Shown piece after piece: positions 34,001 through 44,691 of a DNA stretch of 64,000 bases. Where the stretch lies: NCBI GenBank assembly GCA_963969495.1, contig OZ018333.1:85010732-85074731 (forward strand), read 5' to 3'. The notes beneath the pieces were generated by a model. That model was not told the origin of the DNA. It did not search any database and saw only the letters and a program-made list of their open reading frames with translations. The first letter of the stretch is position 1; each line of letters opens with the position of its first letter. A program made the translations under genes and the position numbers. This DNA is from Ceratothoa steindachneri. Lineage: Eukaryota > Arthropoda > Malacostraca > Isopoda > Cymothoidae.

Positions 34001-34675
34001 GATGGCTCCAAGTCCCAAGAGGGGGTTGGCTTCTACGCCGTATCGCCTCTGTTTAAAGTCAGCGGGGCTCTGCCAGGCGCTGCGTCTGTCTTAACGGCCT
34101 AGCTGGTTGCAATATACCACTCGACACGGGAGATTAAGCGACGTGCCTGGTTTGTAGACCGGATTGGGATCTATAGCGACTCACAAACGCCCTGAGTGCT
34201 CTCAGGGCATTGGAATTTCCGCATCCCCTGGTTCGCGATATCCGTGACGCCACGGTTTTGACGAGCCGGGCGGATGTCGAGATTATCTTCTGCTGGGTTC
34301 CTGGAACACATGGCAGGAATACGGGCAGCTTTTTGAACTACTTGGCAAAGAAGATGGGAGAGGATCCGAAAGAACTTAAAGTTGCGTGCCATTTCGCCGC
34401 GACTGTTCCCATGGACCTATATCGCGACGGCTTCAGGTCGCTTTTTGTCGTCTCCGAATCGGACAGACGTGTAACGCATCGCTATTTGATGGAGCGCTCG
34501 CCTGCGCCATATTGTGACGACTGCGTCGTCCCCCAGACTGTTCAGCACATTCTTGTCGAATGTCGATCTTCGCGCACGTTACCTGTCCCGGTACTGGGAT
34601 GGGCGGGGTCGCTACCGCCTGCCTTTTGTACTCGGGACGAGTGCGTGCACCTTGACCGGTAGACTAATAGACTTT
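31033..34675 (+). pseudogene. ORF2 of LINE copy 6
   Basis: The endonuclease frame is open from 31033 to 31776 and shows FLQWNSLGLWANWEELRSL, FLQETML, DLNGRHSPRGD and RDHFPIQI. A C-to-A change turns the next Ser codon into TAA at 31774-31776. The RT shows CADTAHGPDDFPYAMLRHLG, FDLEKAYDTAWRYGIMETL, VPQGSVLSVTLFALSIN and the catalytic box YLDD (YVDD elsewhere). The thumb follows (RLTWEAHIRSLR). RNase H shows VPVYTDGSKS, a stop in the Glu motif (LTA-stop), IYSDSQ with a frameshift, and a deletion after FCWVPG. The tail has CDDCVVPQTVQHILVEC. The order is complete, but the protein cannot be made. Confidence 0.8.
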
Positions 34676-34932
34676 TGGGGGAGGCCTGCCTTCTCCCTTT
34701 TATTTAACTAGGTTTTGTTGTTTTTTTGTTATTGTTCTTTTCTTTGTAGGTCGCACGCTCCTCGCCGGGGTGGGGGGACCTCCCCTCGACGCCGGAGCTT
34801 GCTTCTTAATTGTCATCTTCCTTTTTTATCGTTGTTTAGTTTTCAAATTTATATTTTAAAGTAGCCTCGACTTATGCTTGCGGCGACTTATGCCCAAGGG
34901 GGCAGTCGACAGATAGCCCCTTAAAAAACAAA

Positions 34933-34946
34933 TCTGGTAGATCCAC
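34933..34946 (+). repeat. Target-site duplication right of LINE copy 6
   Basis: TCTGGTAGATCCAC, an exact repeat of 28226-28239; ORF1 of copy 7 continues from here. Confidence 0.9.
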
Positions 34947-37792
34947 CTCTGAACTGAAATGGAGAGTGGCCCCCTTTGCTTTTTCGGGGCCCACTCCAAT
35001 CATCTACTAGAGAGGGGGATTAATCCTCTCCTTGGGCTCCGTGTGAGGGGGTTTCGCCTTCACCCTTTTCTGTGAAGTCACCCATGGATGACTCCATCTT
35101 TCGATCTCTTCCATTCCCCTCTTCCCTTCTCTATCACAGGGGACAGCCAAGAGATTAGGCCGGTGGTCCAAAATAGAACGGGACCGACTCGATGACGTCA
35201 ACTCCCTTAGGTGGGCAAGGGAAAGCGGTGCGTGTCAGGCCATGTCCCCTGCAGACATACGCCTTGAAATTGCGGGGTGGGGGGCAGCGTGACTGCACCC
35301 TCTCTTCCCCGATTGAGGTCTCTTCGCCGGCCAAGGACATGACTACGACGGCAGATAATCCCTTAAGGAAGATGGCCTCATGTAACCCCCTTACCCCCTA
35401 AGATGGACATGGTCCCGGAGCTGAGCCAGCCCCTGACTGCAGGATCTTCCTTGGAGTCCACCCCTGTGCAAGCATCTCCTCAGAGAGTTTGAGCCCCCTG
35501 AGGACTTACAAAGGTGAGGAGGGATCTCCTCCCCCTTCTAGTGCCCCTTTGACAGCCAAGACCTTCTCCATTTCGGAGAAGCATCTTGCAGGGCTTGTCC
35601 ATCCAGCCTAAGGTCTGCTTCCGGTGGTAGTGAGAGAGAAGCGTGTTCAATTCCCAACATCTTCTTCCAAGCAGGAAAAGGGTAAGAAGACTAAAGGTTC
35701 CTCTCACTCCGCTAGGGCTCCGAGAACAGACGGGTCAGCTGCCGTTTCGGCAAGCGACCAGGCCAATATCGGCACGTCCAGTCCCGCTGCTTCCCGGGGT
35801 GGTGAGTCTCCCACAACCACCAAAATCACGATTGTGCTGAGCGGAGCCTTGATTACGTCGCGGCCCATCTCTCAGAGATTACCTGGCGTTTTCTAGCCTG
35901 CTGGCTTCAAACGCTTCCTCGTTATTCGCTCCACTAATGGCAGCATGTTGACTAAGGGCAACATGATCCATCAGAGGAGAGCTTTAGCTAGTGTGTTTGG
36001 TAGAGATCCAAAGGTGACCCGTTTCTCCCCCGGGAGCCCTCTAGAGATTGCGTCAAATCCCTCCGAGGCGGCCTTGATTAATGCCTTGCTGGCTCGCCGG
36101 TGAGTCTGACGCAGCACTTTACCATAAACTTCGTGAAGGGAGTGGCTCATGCGAGGTTACTCTCGGACTACTCCATAGATTACATTGCCCTAGAGCTGGC
36201 CAACCATGGAGTATTCAAGGTCGAGCGTGTGGTGAAAAAACAGGGAGGGGCCTCGAGACGACCCCTACACTCTTCGTCACGTTCTACCGTGACAGGCTCT
36301 CTAAGTCGGAGCTTGTTGGTTGGTATCGCTACTGCGTGAAGGCATTGGTGTCCCTGCCACGGAGGTGCTACTACTGCCAACATTTTGGCCATAAGAATCG
36401 TTCCTGTAGACTTGCAAAGTCGGGGTTACCCGAATTCTTTGTAAAATGCTCCAAGGCTGTACACTATAAGTCTAAATCGTGTGCGGCCAAGTGTGTCAAT
36501 TGCGGAGAGCACCATCCCGCATCTTCGTACCATTTTTGTGCATATGTCTTGGAGAAGGAAGTCCTGGTGCTGCCTGGGACGTCTTATACTTAATTAATGT
36601 TTAAAAAGACACCCTTTGTTCCTGGACCCTCCATGCCTACGAGTACGGCGATTTCTTTGGGTTCTACTCAATCCAGACTGTTACTTGGTAGAGCAGGCAA
36701 CACAAAGGGTTCTCAACCGCCCCGGCTAAAACCAGGGCTCCCCCATTGGGACCGTTTACCTTAAGGCGAAACGGCCGGGCGCCTCAATTCAGCCATTAGA
36801 CTCACATGAGGCAACACCCCTGAACGTGGTGTGCGGCAGTCTTCCGGGGTGTTAATGTTGTCTGACTTCCCCCCTCCCCATCCCCCCTGTAAGGCAGAAC
36901 AGTACCAAACCAAATTAGTTTCAGCTCGGAGACGTTGGATCATCCAAAAGTGGGACCCCTGCCTCCGAAGCCGCCATTCTCACTTGAGGCTTCGAGGTGT
37001 TGGGAGGAAAAGACTCGTATAGTGAATCCAACCTCCAACGATAAGTCCTCGAAGGCGGCAGTGCCTTGTTAGGCCAACAGAGCCCTTAGTTCTGCCTCCG
37101 AGAAGCCTCCTAAGTCCATTCTCGTGAGGGTCTTCTCTTAGTAGATGCCCCCCGCTTCTCCTCCGAGCGAGGTCTGGAGGGCATATTCCTTCAATAGAAT
37201 CGCTGTGGATTCTGAGTCAACTATGAGGAGCTGCCTAGGCTCATCTCTTCCCGTTTTCCCTTAGCTATCTTTTTGCCGGAGACCATGCTGGGCGCGTGTC
37301 CCCTTGCTTTCCTCCCGGGGTATAAGGCTTTTGCGACCCTACCAGCATGGGATGGGGCCGGGCAGGAGAATGCGCCTTTAACACCCGGCATGATTTCTCC
37401 GTTCTTTTCTTGGCTTTTCACAGCTTGTGTTAGACAGTAGCTCTGCATGTGCACCTGGATAGGAGGTATACTGTTATTTCTGCTTACATTCCACGGTCAG
37501 TCGAATTCGGCCCGTTGGGCTCCCGCCGCGTCGTGGCAAAGTTGCTGAGGCCCTTCCTCTTGCTCGGGGATCTGAACGGTAGACAACCCGTTGGCGAAAT
37601 TACTCGATCATTCACAGGGATCAGGTCCATGCCGAACTGTTCGACGAGTTTTAGGTATATGTCCTAAATGAAGATGAGTTTACGCATCACTGCTCGGGTA
37701 CCGCTTCATTTTCTCGTCTTGATCTATCTCTGTGCTCTCGGGATGCACAGCCTGTTTTTTGGTGCGGGGTAGTCGATGATCCCCGTGTTAGT
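34947..37792 (+). pseudogene. LINE copy 7, first part: ORF1 and endonuclease
   Basis: The ORF1 text differs more from the other copies than they do from each other, so this copy looks older. The middle contains KQEKGKKTKGSSHS and the folded-domain text NFVKGVAHARLLSDYSIDYI. The knuckles (about 36365-36545) are CYYCQHFGHKNRSC, FVKCSKAVHYKSKSC and CVNCGEHHPASSYHFC. The endonuclease follows with FLPETML (Gln lost, Glu kept), GDLNGRQPVG and the Asp-rich end DLSLCSRDAQPVF. A Copia element interrupts it after GTCGATGATCCCC. Its beginning, up to the 14-bp duplication, lies left of copy 6. Confidence 0.7.
37788..37792 (+). repeat. Target-site duplication left of the Copia element
   Basis: TTAGT, compared with GTAGT at 44687-44691. 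Uninterrupted LINE copies read GGTAGTGATCAC here, so the first base has mutated on this side. Confidence 0.65.
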
Positions 37793-37881
37793 TATCAACT
37801 AGGATACAAATGAGCAGCATATACGCAACATGACCTGCTGCACTCACCTCCAATACGAGACCGCCACGTCGTCAGACTGAC

Positions 37882-37883
<2 letters not shown>

Positions 37884-37948
<65 letters not shown>
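37884..37948. repeat. (AT)n microsatellite, 65 bp
   Basis: A pure AT run at the junction between Copia LTR sequence and the Penelope-like element. Confidence 0.95.
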
Positions 37949-37950
<2 letters not shown>

Positions 37951-38047
37951 TTGAGGATAAATCCCAAAATGAGACATGTAAAACTTCTCATTTAGTTAAG
38001 TACAACGTTTCGGGTACCTTACCCATCTTCTGGTCTATAAGATAGAT
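37949..38047 (-). repeat. Penelope pseudo-LTR, minus orientation
   Basis: Read on the minus strand it has GACCAGAAGATGGGTAAGGT, then ACCCGAAACGTTGTACTTAA, and ends GGGATTTATCCTCAACC. It repeats 38847-38945 in opposite orientation with few differences. The hairpin GGGTA-AGG-TACCC followed by GAAACG resembles a hammerhead core. Confidence 0.7.
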
Positions 38048-38098
38048 TTAGAACACGTTTAAAGTTACAAAAATTATAATGCACACAAGGATTAGAAA

Positions 38099-38402
38099 TA
38101 AATTATTTAGTTAATTGAAATTATGACAAATCATTCGAAAACTATTGAAACTTTAGATATGGATCAATTATGGGTACTTTAAATATGGATAAATATAACA
38201 CTAGTTGATGCAATTATTGGTTGACACAGATATTAGTCACTTAATGAAGCAGCAATAGTAATAAATTATTTAATAAATTGAAAATGTGAAAAAATCATTT
38301 GAAAACTTGACACTAAATATAGATGCTATAAATATGGATAAATAGAAAAAATATACTAATTGGGACAATTAATTGGTACACAAAAATATATTAGTCACCT
38401 TT
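38099..38402 (-). repeat. Imperfect duplication in the Penelope 3' UTR
   Basis: Two units, about 38099-38258 and 38268-38402, both start TAAATTATTTA and end ATATTAGTCAC. They share GAAAA, ATATGGATAAATA and AATTATTGGT/AATTAATTGGT stretches with many small differences. Confidence 0.6.
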
Positions 38403-38514
38403 AGTGGACGGCAAAAGCGGAGAGACTGAGGAAAGATTATAGAAGGAACCGATTAAAGATTGGTAAAAACATTTTGAGTGATTTATGAAATGAGAAGGTT
38501 TTTAAGCAGTTGAA

Positions 38515-38846
38515 TCAGAATTTAAACTGTTTTATATATAATGATTCGAGAATGCGGAGGGAAGTGGAGTGCTTTGCATGTCCTATAATTTGAAAGTTTT
38601 TGTGGGAAATTTCTGTCTTACATTTAATTGAATGATCTCGAATGGGAGAAGTTTCTTTATTGGTCAAGGTGGAGCCAGTGCGAGAGCTAATACCAAGATG
38701 AGAACAGACCCTAGCCCTTAGTGAGCGAATAGTGCTGCCTTTGTAGATTTCCTGGTGGCACCTGGGGCAAATGAATTTATAGACAACTGAACAGCTCATT
38801 TCAGCTGGGAGTCTGTCTTTAGTTCTGAAAAATTGTCCAATATGAA
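38515..38846 (-). pseudogene. GIY-YIG endonuclease domain of a Penelope-like element
   Basis: The frame enters with FRTKDRLPAEMSC and continues VVYKFICPRC, where VVYKF stands at the GIY position, and YKGST at the YIG position. RSLRARVCSHLG holds the catalytic Arg helix, SPIRDHSIKC the conserved His/Cys, and LRILESLYIKQFKF the catalytic Glu. This is the C-terminal endonuclease of Penelope-like retroelement proteins, which cuts the target DNA. The last 95 codons are open and end normally at 38515. The RT that should precede it is replaced by the inverted pseudo-LTR, so the copy is 5'-truncated. Confidence 0.8.
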
Positions 38847-39080
<234 letters not shown>

Positions 39081-39111
39081 TCAACTGGCTGCAGCTGGTT
39101 AAGGGAATCGA

Positions 39112-39119
39112 TGACGTCA
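39112..39119. promoter_or_regulatory. TGACGTCA palindrome in the Copia 3' LTR
   Basis: An exact CRE-type palindrome, present at the same place in the other LTR (44620-44627). It lies upstream of the TA tract in the sense of minus-strand transcription, as an enhancer would. Function is inferred. Confidence 0.45.
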
Positions 39120-39178
39120 CATACAGAATGGCGTGGCAGACAGCGCTGCGTTCACGTGAACAAAGTGGCATATTAACA

Positions 39179-39199
39179 CCTTTCGTCTTCTCTTCTTTT
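39179..39199 (-). promoter_or_regulatory. Polypurine tract of the Copia element
   Basis: On the minus strand AAAAGAAGAGAAGACGAAAGG runs directly into the 3' LTR. This is the position and composition expected for the plus-strand primer of an LTR element. Confidence 0.7.
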
Positions 39200-39345
39200 A
39201 AGTTAGCCTAAACATTCAATTTTCAATCACATAACTTGTGTATGTATACAAGGTTCAAGAAACAAACACCACTGCATCAAAATGCAATTTGGATATTCAT
39301 GGATATCCATTTGACCCACACAAATAAATTAAAAGCGCTTAAGAA

Positions 39346-40970
39346 TTAGTTCGTGTTGATAGCACGTCGCAACCGCTCCGTCGATGCTCCTCTTTTTGTG
39401 AGGCAGTCAGCGAGTTGGTGAGACGCATCAACCCAGGAAACCTTGCTTATTTCCTTTCTATACAACATATCACGGAGGACAGCGACATCTATTCTTAATC
39501 TCCGGTCATCACATTGTGTGTGGAGTACAGTGCTTCCACCAAACTCTTGTTGTCCACAATGCAATGAATTTGAACCTGTGAGTTAGTTATTTCACGAATA
39601 ATGTATGCAAGATAAACTGCAGCCTCTGCACACTCTAGTAAGGCCATGGTTTCCGGCGACAAAGTAGACTTTACCACTCTCCTTATCTTCCTTGTTTGCC
39701 ACCAGACTGGGCAACGCCAGCCTTTCGCATCAGTAAGAAATATAATGAAGGCTCCCTGTGAGCAACTGTCAGGGAGGCTGGTGAAAGACGCATCCGAAAA
39801 ACACTCGAGTGTACAGCTTTCAAGTATCTAGAGGTTAGGGAAAAACAGTTTAACATGATTGTGAGTAACTCGAGCTATTAACTTGTTCAGTTTCAATAAC
39901 TCATCAACAGTAGCTTTGTTATACGCAACACTAAGCTCACAGGTTTCAAAAGCGATATCCGGTCCTGACTGGGTAGGGATCCAATTTAATTGTCCAACTA
40001 AGGCCCGATAGCTACACTTTTCAAAATCGGATAGTTCAAGAGTTTTTTGCGCAGCACGTTGGCGACTAATAGGTAGTGGAGATAACGTTGAAGCATAGTG
40101 AATTTGATCAACAACTATGCCATCACAATTTGATACGATGTTAAGACCAACATATTTAAACGAGGTACATGCTGAATTCCCAATAAAAAACTTTGTCTTA
40201 AATATCTCAATGACACGGTTCTGAAATGCTTTTGTTCCGGCCCAAAGAAAATCATCGACATAAACACACATGATCCCTTCAAGCTGATCGCTAAAGTACC
40301 AGTAGAACAAAGAATTATCCAATGAACACATCACGGCAGATAAGGATAGAATTTTATCTCTGACGCGCATGTACCAAGCTCGGGCAGCATCACATAAATC
40401 ATATACACACTTTTTTATTTTTCCACAACTTTCCTTTGAAAATTAAGGGGGCAACTTCAAGTAGACATCACGCTCTGTTATTACCTTGCAGATAGGCTGC
40501 CTTGACGTCTACACTATGGCACATCCATCGCTTAGTAGACGCAACAGACAGAGCAAGTCGCACAGACTCCTTAAAACATTTGGAATCTTTCCGTAGTCCA
40601 ACGGAATCTTACTCAAATACCGGAGCTACCAATCTCGTCTTCATTATGATTTTGTTAATTTCTGCTTCTCTGTGATCAGCCATCTCGTAGAGATGAAAAC
40701 CTGGCCAATATCTTCTACTTCTTCGTAAGCGTCATTATGATTCCAGTTCTCTATCTCGCTTTGTTTTGCAGCTATAACCTCATCATTGTTGAACATGATA
40801 GGCACATCTACGTCATCTTCAACAATTAAACATTCGCTCAGTTTGTCAAAATCCAACCAGTCTACACCACCACCAGAATTACGCACAATGTTGTAACAGT
40901 TCTTAAATTTACTGGTAGCTTTGCCAGCTATGCTAAGTATTTTTCCAGAAATATATTCAAGGAGCTACAA
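39346..40970 (-). pseudogene. Copia RT and RNase H
   Basis: The RT starts near 40886 (KQSEIENWNHNDAYEEV). It continues through a decayed part with SVDVKAAYLQGN and reaches an open block (40370-39828) with LSSAVMCSLDNSLFYW-type text and the catalytic box CVYVDDFLWAG at about 40250. The connection and RNase H follow: SPETMALLECAEAAVYLA, IHCIVDNKSLVEAL, DRRLRIDVAVLRDML and ISKVSWVDASHQLADCLTKR. These are the standard Copia C-terminal motifs. Stops near 40640 and 40440 and a frameshift near 39680 inactivate it. A CR1-like LINE fragment separates it from the integrase. Confidence 0.8.
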
Positions 40971-40984
40971 GGAAAATAAGTACC

Positions 40985-42050
40985 CTAGAAGACCTTATGG
41001 TCCATACAAGGAGGGTACTTTTGGCGCAATCTTCGAAGGTGTCCATTGGCAACCTCGAAGATCACTCGCTAGGTTTTTACCGTGATTTCGCAAGACTTTA
41101 TCTAGTCTTAACTTGAACTGGTCAACAGATTCACTGTTGACAACTTCCGTCGGAAGTGCGTTCGAACTACCGCAGATACTGTAAGTGAAGAATTTCCCAC
41201 ACAGCTCACGGTGGTATCGCTCCAGTTCAAGTTTAAAGCCGTGATTTCTTGTTCTTCCCTCGCTGAGCTGGAAAATATCCCCATAGTCCAGTCTGTCGAA
41301 GCCTCGAAGTATTTTAAATAATTCGATAAACTGACCACGTAGTCTCCGGGTCTCCAGCGAGAACATATCTAATTTCCTTAATCTATCTTCATAACTTTTA
41401 TGTCTGATAGAGGGAATCAGTTTGGTTGCCCTGGTTTGCACGCGTTCCAATCTCGCGATGTCTTTTCGGAATGAAGGACTCCAAAATTGTACGGCACACT
41501 CCAGGTGCGGTCGGACGAGGGAGTTGTACAGACAGAGTACTATCTCCTTGTTCCGATATCCAAACTGTCGCTTTATATACCCTAACATCCTTTGGGCTTT
41601 CTTCTCCACCTCAATACACTGTTTCGAGAACTTGAGGTCACTCGTGATAGTTACACCAAAGTCCTTCTTAGTGTCGGTAGATTCAAGAGCACTGCCCTTA
41701 AGGATATAGGGTGGTTGAGGATTTTGGTGGCCGATATGCATCACTTTGCATTTGTTTACGTTGAAAGGCATTTGCCACGTGTCCTTTGCAACGTTCATAC
41801 CAAGCTTGGTGTCGTCGGCAAATTTGGAAATCTTGGCAACCATGTCACCGTCCATGTCCTTGACGTAGATGATGAATAGTAGTGGTCCCAGGACAGAACC
41901 TTGGGGCACCCCGCTAGTAACGAGCACCCACTCAGAAGCCTGTCAATTCACCACCACCCGTTGCCGTCTGCAACTTAGCCAGTTCGGAGTTGATCCTCTG
42001 AAAACGCTGTCCATCTGCATACCTAGTACCTCACAGGCTGCATGGGAACC
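40985..42050 (-). pseudogene. CR1-like LINE reverse transcriptase fragment
   Basis: The minus-strand frame 41927-40995 is open for 310 codons. It begins just before SGVPQGSVLGPLLFIIYVKD and shows KFADDTKLGMNV, MPFNVNKCKVMHIGH, KDFGVTITSDLKFSKQC, RMLGYIKRQFGYRNKEIVL, LVRPHLECAVQFWSP, IARLERVQTRATKLIP and SLETRRLRGQFIELFKIL. This is the RT palm, thumb and C-terminus of CR1/L2-type LINEs. About 25 codons between KLGMNV and WQMPFNV are missing without breaking the frame. Upstream the frame fails at a stop after KWLS-type text (NWLSCRRQRVVVN). It is a 5'-truncated insertion in the Copia pol gene. RNase H is absent, as usual for this group. Confidence 0.75.
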
Positions 42051-43240
42051 GGACTAGCTTTATCCTATATCCAGCAAGCTGCTCTGTACCCAAGGGTTCA
42101 ACGGCTGCACCATCCTCAACAGCTTCCTCATTATCAGCATTGAACTCTTCTTGTCTCACTATCACATGGCCACTTACCACTTCACCTGCACTACCTTCGT
42201 CTTCTACTGGAGGCTGCTGGTTGTCACTCTGTCCACTTTGGGAATCAACCCGCGCCACTTCTTGAGGTTGTGAATCTTCACATTGCCTACCAGGCGCTCT
42301 AGTCAGGCGATATTGGTGGACCCGTACAGACACCACCATGACGTACCAGTATTTGCTTACCATCTCGTCCGATTATAATACCTGGTCCATGCCACTCACT
42401 GTCATTATTCCTTTTGTAAAATACCTCATCTCCATTAACTAGATCCTCCACGTCTGTTTCTCTACATTGCGTCTTAGGGCTCTTTTGATTCTCTGATTGG
42501 ACTCAAATTTAAGAAATTCCTGCCTCGCCAAGTGGAAGGAATTCAAGTTTTCTCTCACAATGCTAGAGGAGTTTACATCTTCCTGAAAGATATCAGGAAT
42601 TGTCGGGTGGAAACCAAAGACCAGCTGGTTCGGGAAAACCCGAGTTGTTATCGAGCGCATTTCTTGCTCAAATCGCCCAAGCAAGCGCAATCTGCAAATC
42701 ACATCCGCGGTCTGTAAGAATCTTGCTAACCAGGTCTCCGAGCACAGCATTCAATCTTTCCACGACGCCTTTTTCGGAGCTCTAAAAACAGAAATCCGAT
42801 TTTTAAAGAAAGCCTTGATTATAGTGGGGGCAAGCTTCTTATTTATGACATAGGCAGAACAAAGACGCGTAGCTGCATCAATAATGACAAGAAAATAAGC
42901 CTTCCCCAAAACCTTAAGATCCATCATCACTGCTCCATTAAATTTAGTAAAAAAATGGGTTGGAACGTGGCTTAAATTTAATACAGATCTCACACTTCTC
43001 AGTCAGAGACTTTATTTCTTGTTCAAGCTCATCATTCTGTATATTAGCATGACGGAGCAAATTAATTAATTTCTCAGAGCTCGGATGGCCAAACTGTCGA
43101 TGTACTCGTAACTTACTTGCCATTTTCTTTGCACCACAACGGCTCGAAGTAAGTATCGCCAGATCACCAGAACCGACATCTAGTCATCTAGAAAATTGCA
43201 ACATGTAATAACCAGGAGCAGCATGCAGCAGCTGCATATG
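42051..43240 (-). pseudogene. Copia integrase and linker
   Basis: The HHCC zinc-binding part is at about 43110-43000 (GHPSSEKLINLL, then LTEKCEICIKFKPR). The catalytic core begins with FNGAVMMDLKVLGKAYFLVI and IDAATRLCSAYVI (first catalytic Asp in MDLK). It continues in another frame with FPNQLVFGFHPTIPD and ARQEFLKFESNQRIKRALRR. The C-terminal segment contains VRVHQYRLTRAPG (42300). The second Asp region is destroyed by a stop and a deletion. The acidic linker (VVSGHVIVRQEEFNADNEEA) leads to the RT, where the CR1-like fragment is inserted. The protein would insert the cDNA into target DNA. Confidence 0.7.
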
Positions 43241-43640
43241 CCTCTTTCCAACCAACAAGCTGTTGTCATCTTCAAAATTCAAAATCATCTTCGCTTTCTA
43301 CATAGAAGTTTTACTTAGTAACAAGCCACCGATGTAGCACGGTAAGGTTAACCTTTTCAAAGACTTCACAGGCGTTTCTAAATAATCAGTAATCCACTTA
43401 GTGCCACATACTGTTGTGGAGCACCCAGTGTCCAAGACTGCACAACCTTTTGCATCATCAACTAACATCTGTAATATATTTTTCGGCGTTTCTTCCTTTG
43501 TATATCCCATGAATAGTGAAAACAAAACTTTCAGCAACATCTTCGCTCGCACTGTTGTTGTTCTCAACGCATGAGGGCACTGTCGAGCCCAGTGAAATTT
43601 AGATTCACAAATAGCACATCTTTAAACTTGGCTTTCACGA
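43241..43640 (-). pseudogene. Copia CCHC knuckle and aspartic protease
   Basis: The knuckle RCAICESKFHWARQC has the C-x2-C-x4-H-x4-C spacing. The protease follows with GCAVLDTGCSTTVCGTKWIT, where DTG is the active-site motif. The frame continues to TLPCYIGGLLLSKTSM and then breaks. A stop lies just after the start of the knuckle frame. Confidence 0.7.
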
Positions 43641-44470
43641 CCAAGGAGATTCATTTTACGTCCTGCCGGCTGACATGTGCTTTTTTTTAAGGTTCCAACA
43701 TTCCAAGCATTGCGGCTTTGATCACGTGAACCACCACCACGATAATTATACCGCCCACGACCACGTGGATTATTACGGTTATCCTGAATTACACTGCTTG
43801 AAGAACTATCAGTAGGAAAAACAGGTTCCACCTTTACCATCAGTGTTTGATGCACTATTATGATCACCAATTTCATGTCCTAATATGCGCTTCAATGTAG
43901 ATTTAATGTTGGCAACCTTAACATCTTTGATTGCTGACATCACTAAATGGCTATCACTTTCCGAAAATTTACAAGAGGCAAGCAGCAGAAATGCAATCAC
44001 TGGGTCTCGTAGCATCATACATTCTTGCGCAAACCTATAGTATGTGTGTTCAAATACAGTAATAAAATCTGTAACCTTCGCATAATCGGCTCGACGCAAA
44101 TTATACAAATTGTGAAACGCATTAAACTGTCGCTGGCCTTTGTCAGGTAAAAAAAAGACTATCAGGTTTCTCAAGTTGCACACCAGTATCTTTCTTATGA
44201 TCATCAACATTATTTTTAGATAACGCAATTCTAGCTCTACCAATTAAAGAAAGATGAATAGCCAAGGCCTGCTTATTTTGAGCCAGGTCGGTAAGTTCAC
44301 GCCAAATCTAGAGATCCTTTTTCCAAACTTCGTAGCATCCATTATGCAGTTTAGGGCGCAATTTTAATCAACATGAATTAACATTATCACTGGACTGCGC
44401 CATCTTAAACGGTGTTATAGAATTAAATCTAGTCTTATACTCGATACCACTAAACATAAGGATCTGTGGA
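43641..44470 (-). pseudogene. Copia gag
   Basis: The minus strand is open for 144 codons from 44243. It has LIVFFLPDKGQRQFNAFHNL, NLRRADYAKVTDFITVFEHT and AFLLLASCKF, the pattern of UBN2-type Copia gag domains. An Arg/Gly-rich segment follows in another frame (NPRGRGRYNYRGGGSRDQSR), which is a usual RNA-binding part. The first codons near the primer-binding site are decayed. It would form the particle shell. Confidence 0.65.
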
Positions 44471-44482
44471 GCTCTGCTACCA
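44471..44482 (-). promoter_or_regulatory. Primer-binding site of the Copia element
   Basis: TGGTAGCAGAGC on the minus strand lies two bases after the 5' LTR. It resembles the initiator-Met tRNA half-site TGGTATCAGAGC used by many Copia elements, with one difference. Confidence 0.7.
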
Positions 44483-44483
44483 C

Positions 44484-44686
44484 TATCAACTAGGATACGC
44501 ATAAGCAGCATACGCGCACCATGACCTGCTGCCCTCACCTCCAATACGAGGCCCCCACGTCGTCAGGCTGACCCATATATATATAGGTTGCCATCAGTCA
44601 ACTGGCAGCAGCCAGCTGATGACGTCACATATAAAAGGCAGTGGCAGACAGCGCTGCGTTCGCGTGAACAAAGTGGCATGTTAACA
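44484..44686 (-). repeat. 5' LTR of the Copia element, 203 bp
   Basis: On the plus strand it begins TATCAACTAGGATAC and ends GGCATGTTAACA. In transcription order it holds TGACGTCA, then a TATATATATAT tract about 35 bases later, then the R-U5 part. This is a plausible small Copia promoter. Confidence 0.75.
44620..44627. promoter_or_regulatory. TGACGTCA palindrome in the Copia 5' LTR
   Basis: It is conserved with the copy in the 3' LTR and lies upstream of the TA tract for minus-strand transcription. A binding role for CREB/ATF-type factors is an inference. Confidence 0.45.
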
Positions 44687-44691
44687 GTAGT
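44687..44691 (+). repeat. Target-site duplication right of the Copia element
   Basis: GTAGT, as in uninterrupted LINE copies; the left copy at 37788-37792 is TTAGT. Confidence 0.65.

Larger units (their letters stand above)
28240..34932 (+). mobile_element. LINE copy 6, nearly full length, inserted in copy 7
   Basis: The insertion is bounded by a 14-bp exact duplication. Its first base matches position 13005 of copy 4, so only about 60 bases of the 5' UTR are missing. ORF1, ORF2, T-rich 3' UTR and the terminal hairpin (GGCGACT at 34882-34888 and AGTCGAC at 34904-34910, one mismatch) are all present. It ends CCCCTTAAAAAACAAA. All ORFs are broken. Confidence 0.85.

Noticed and set aside
38515..38846. 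GIY-YIG domain as a homing endonuclease or repair nuclease
   Set aside because: The upstream text, CPRC motif and adjoining pseudo-LTRs fit a Penelope-like element better.
44628..44640. TATAAAAGG on the plus strand as the Copia LTR TATA box
   Set aside because: The element is on the minus strand; the TA tract further along is in the right orientation and order. The sequence is also not kept in the other LTR.
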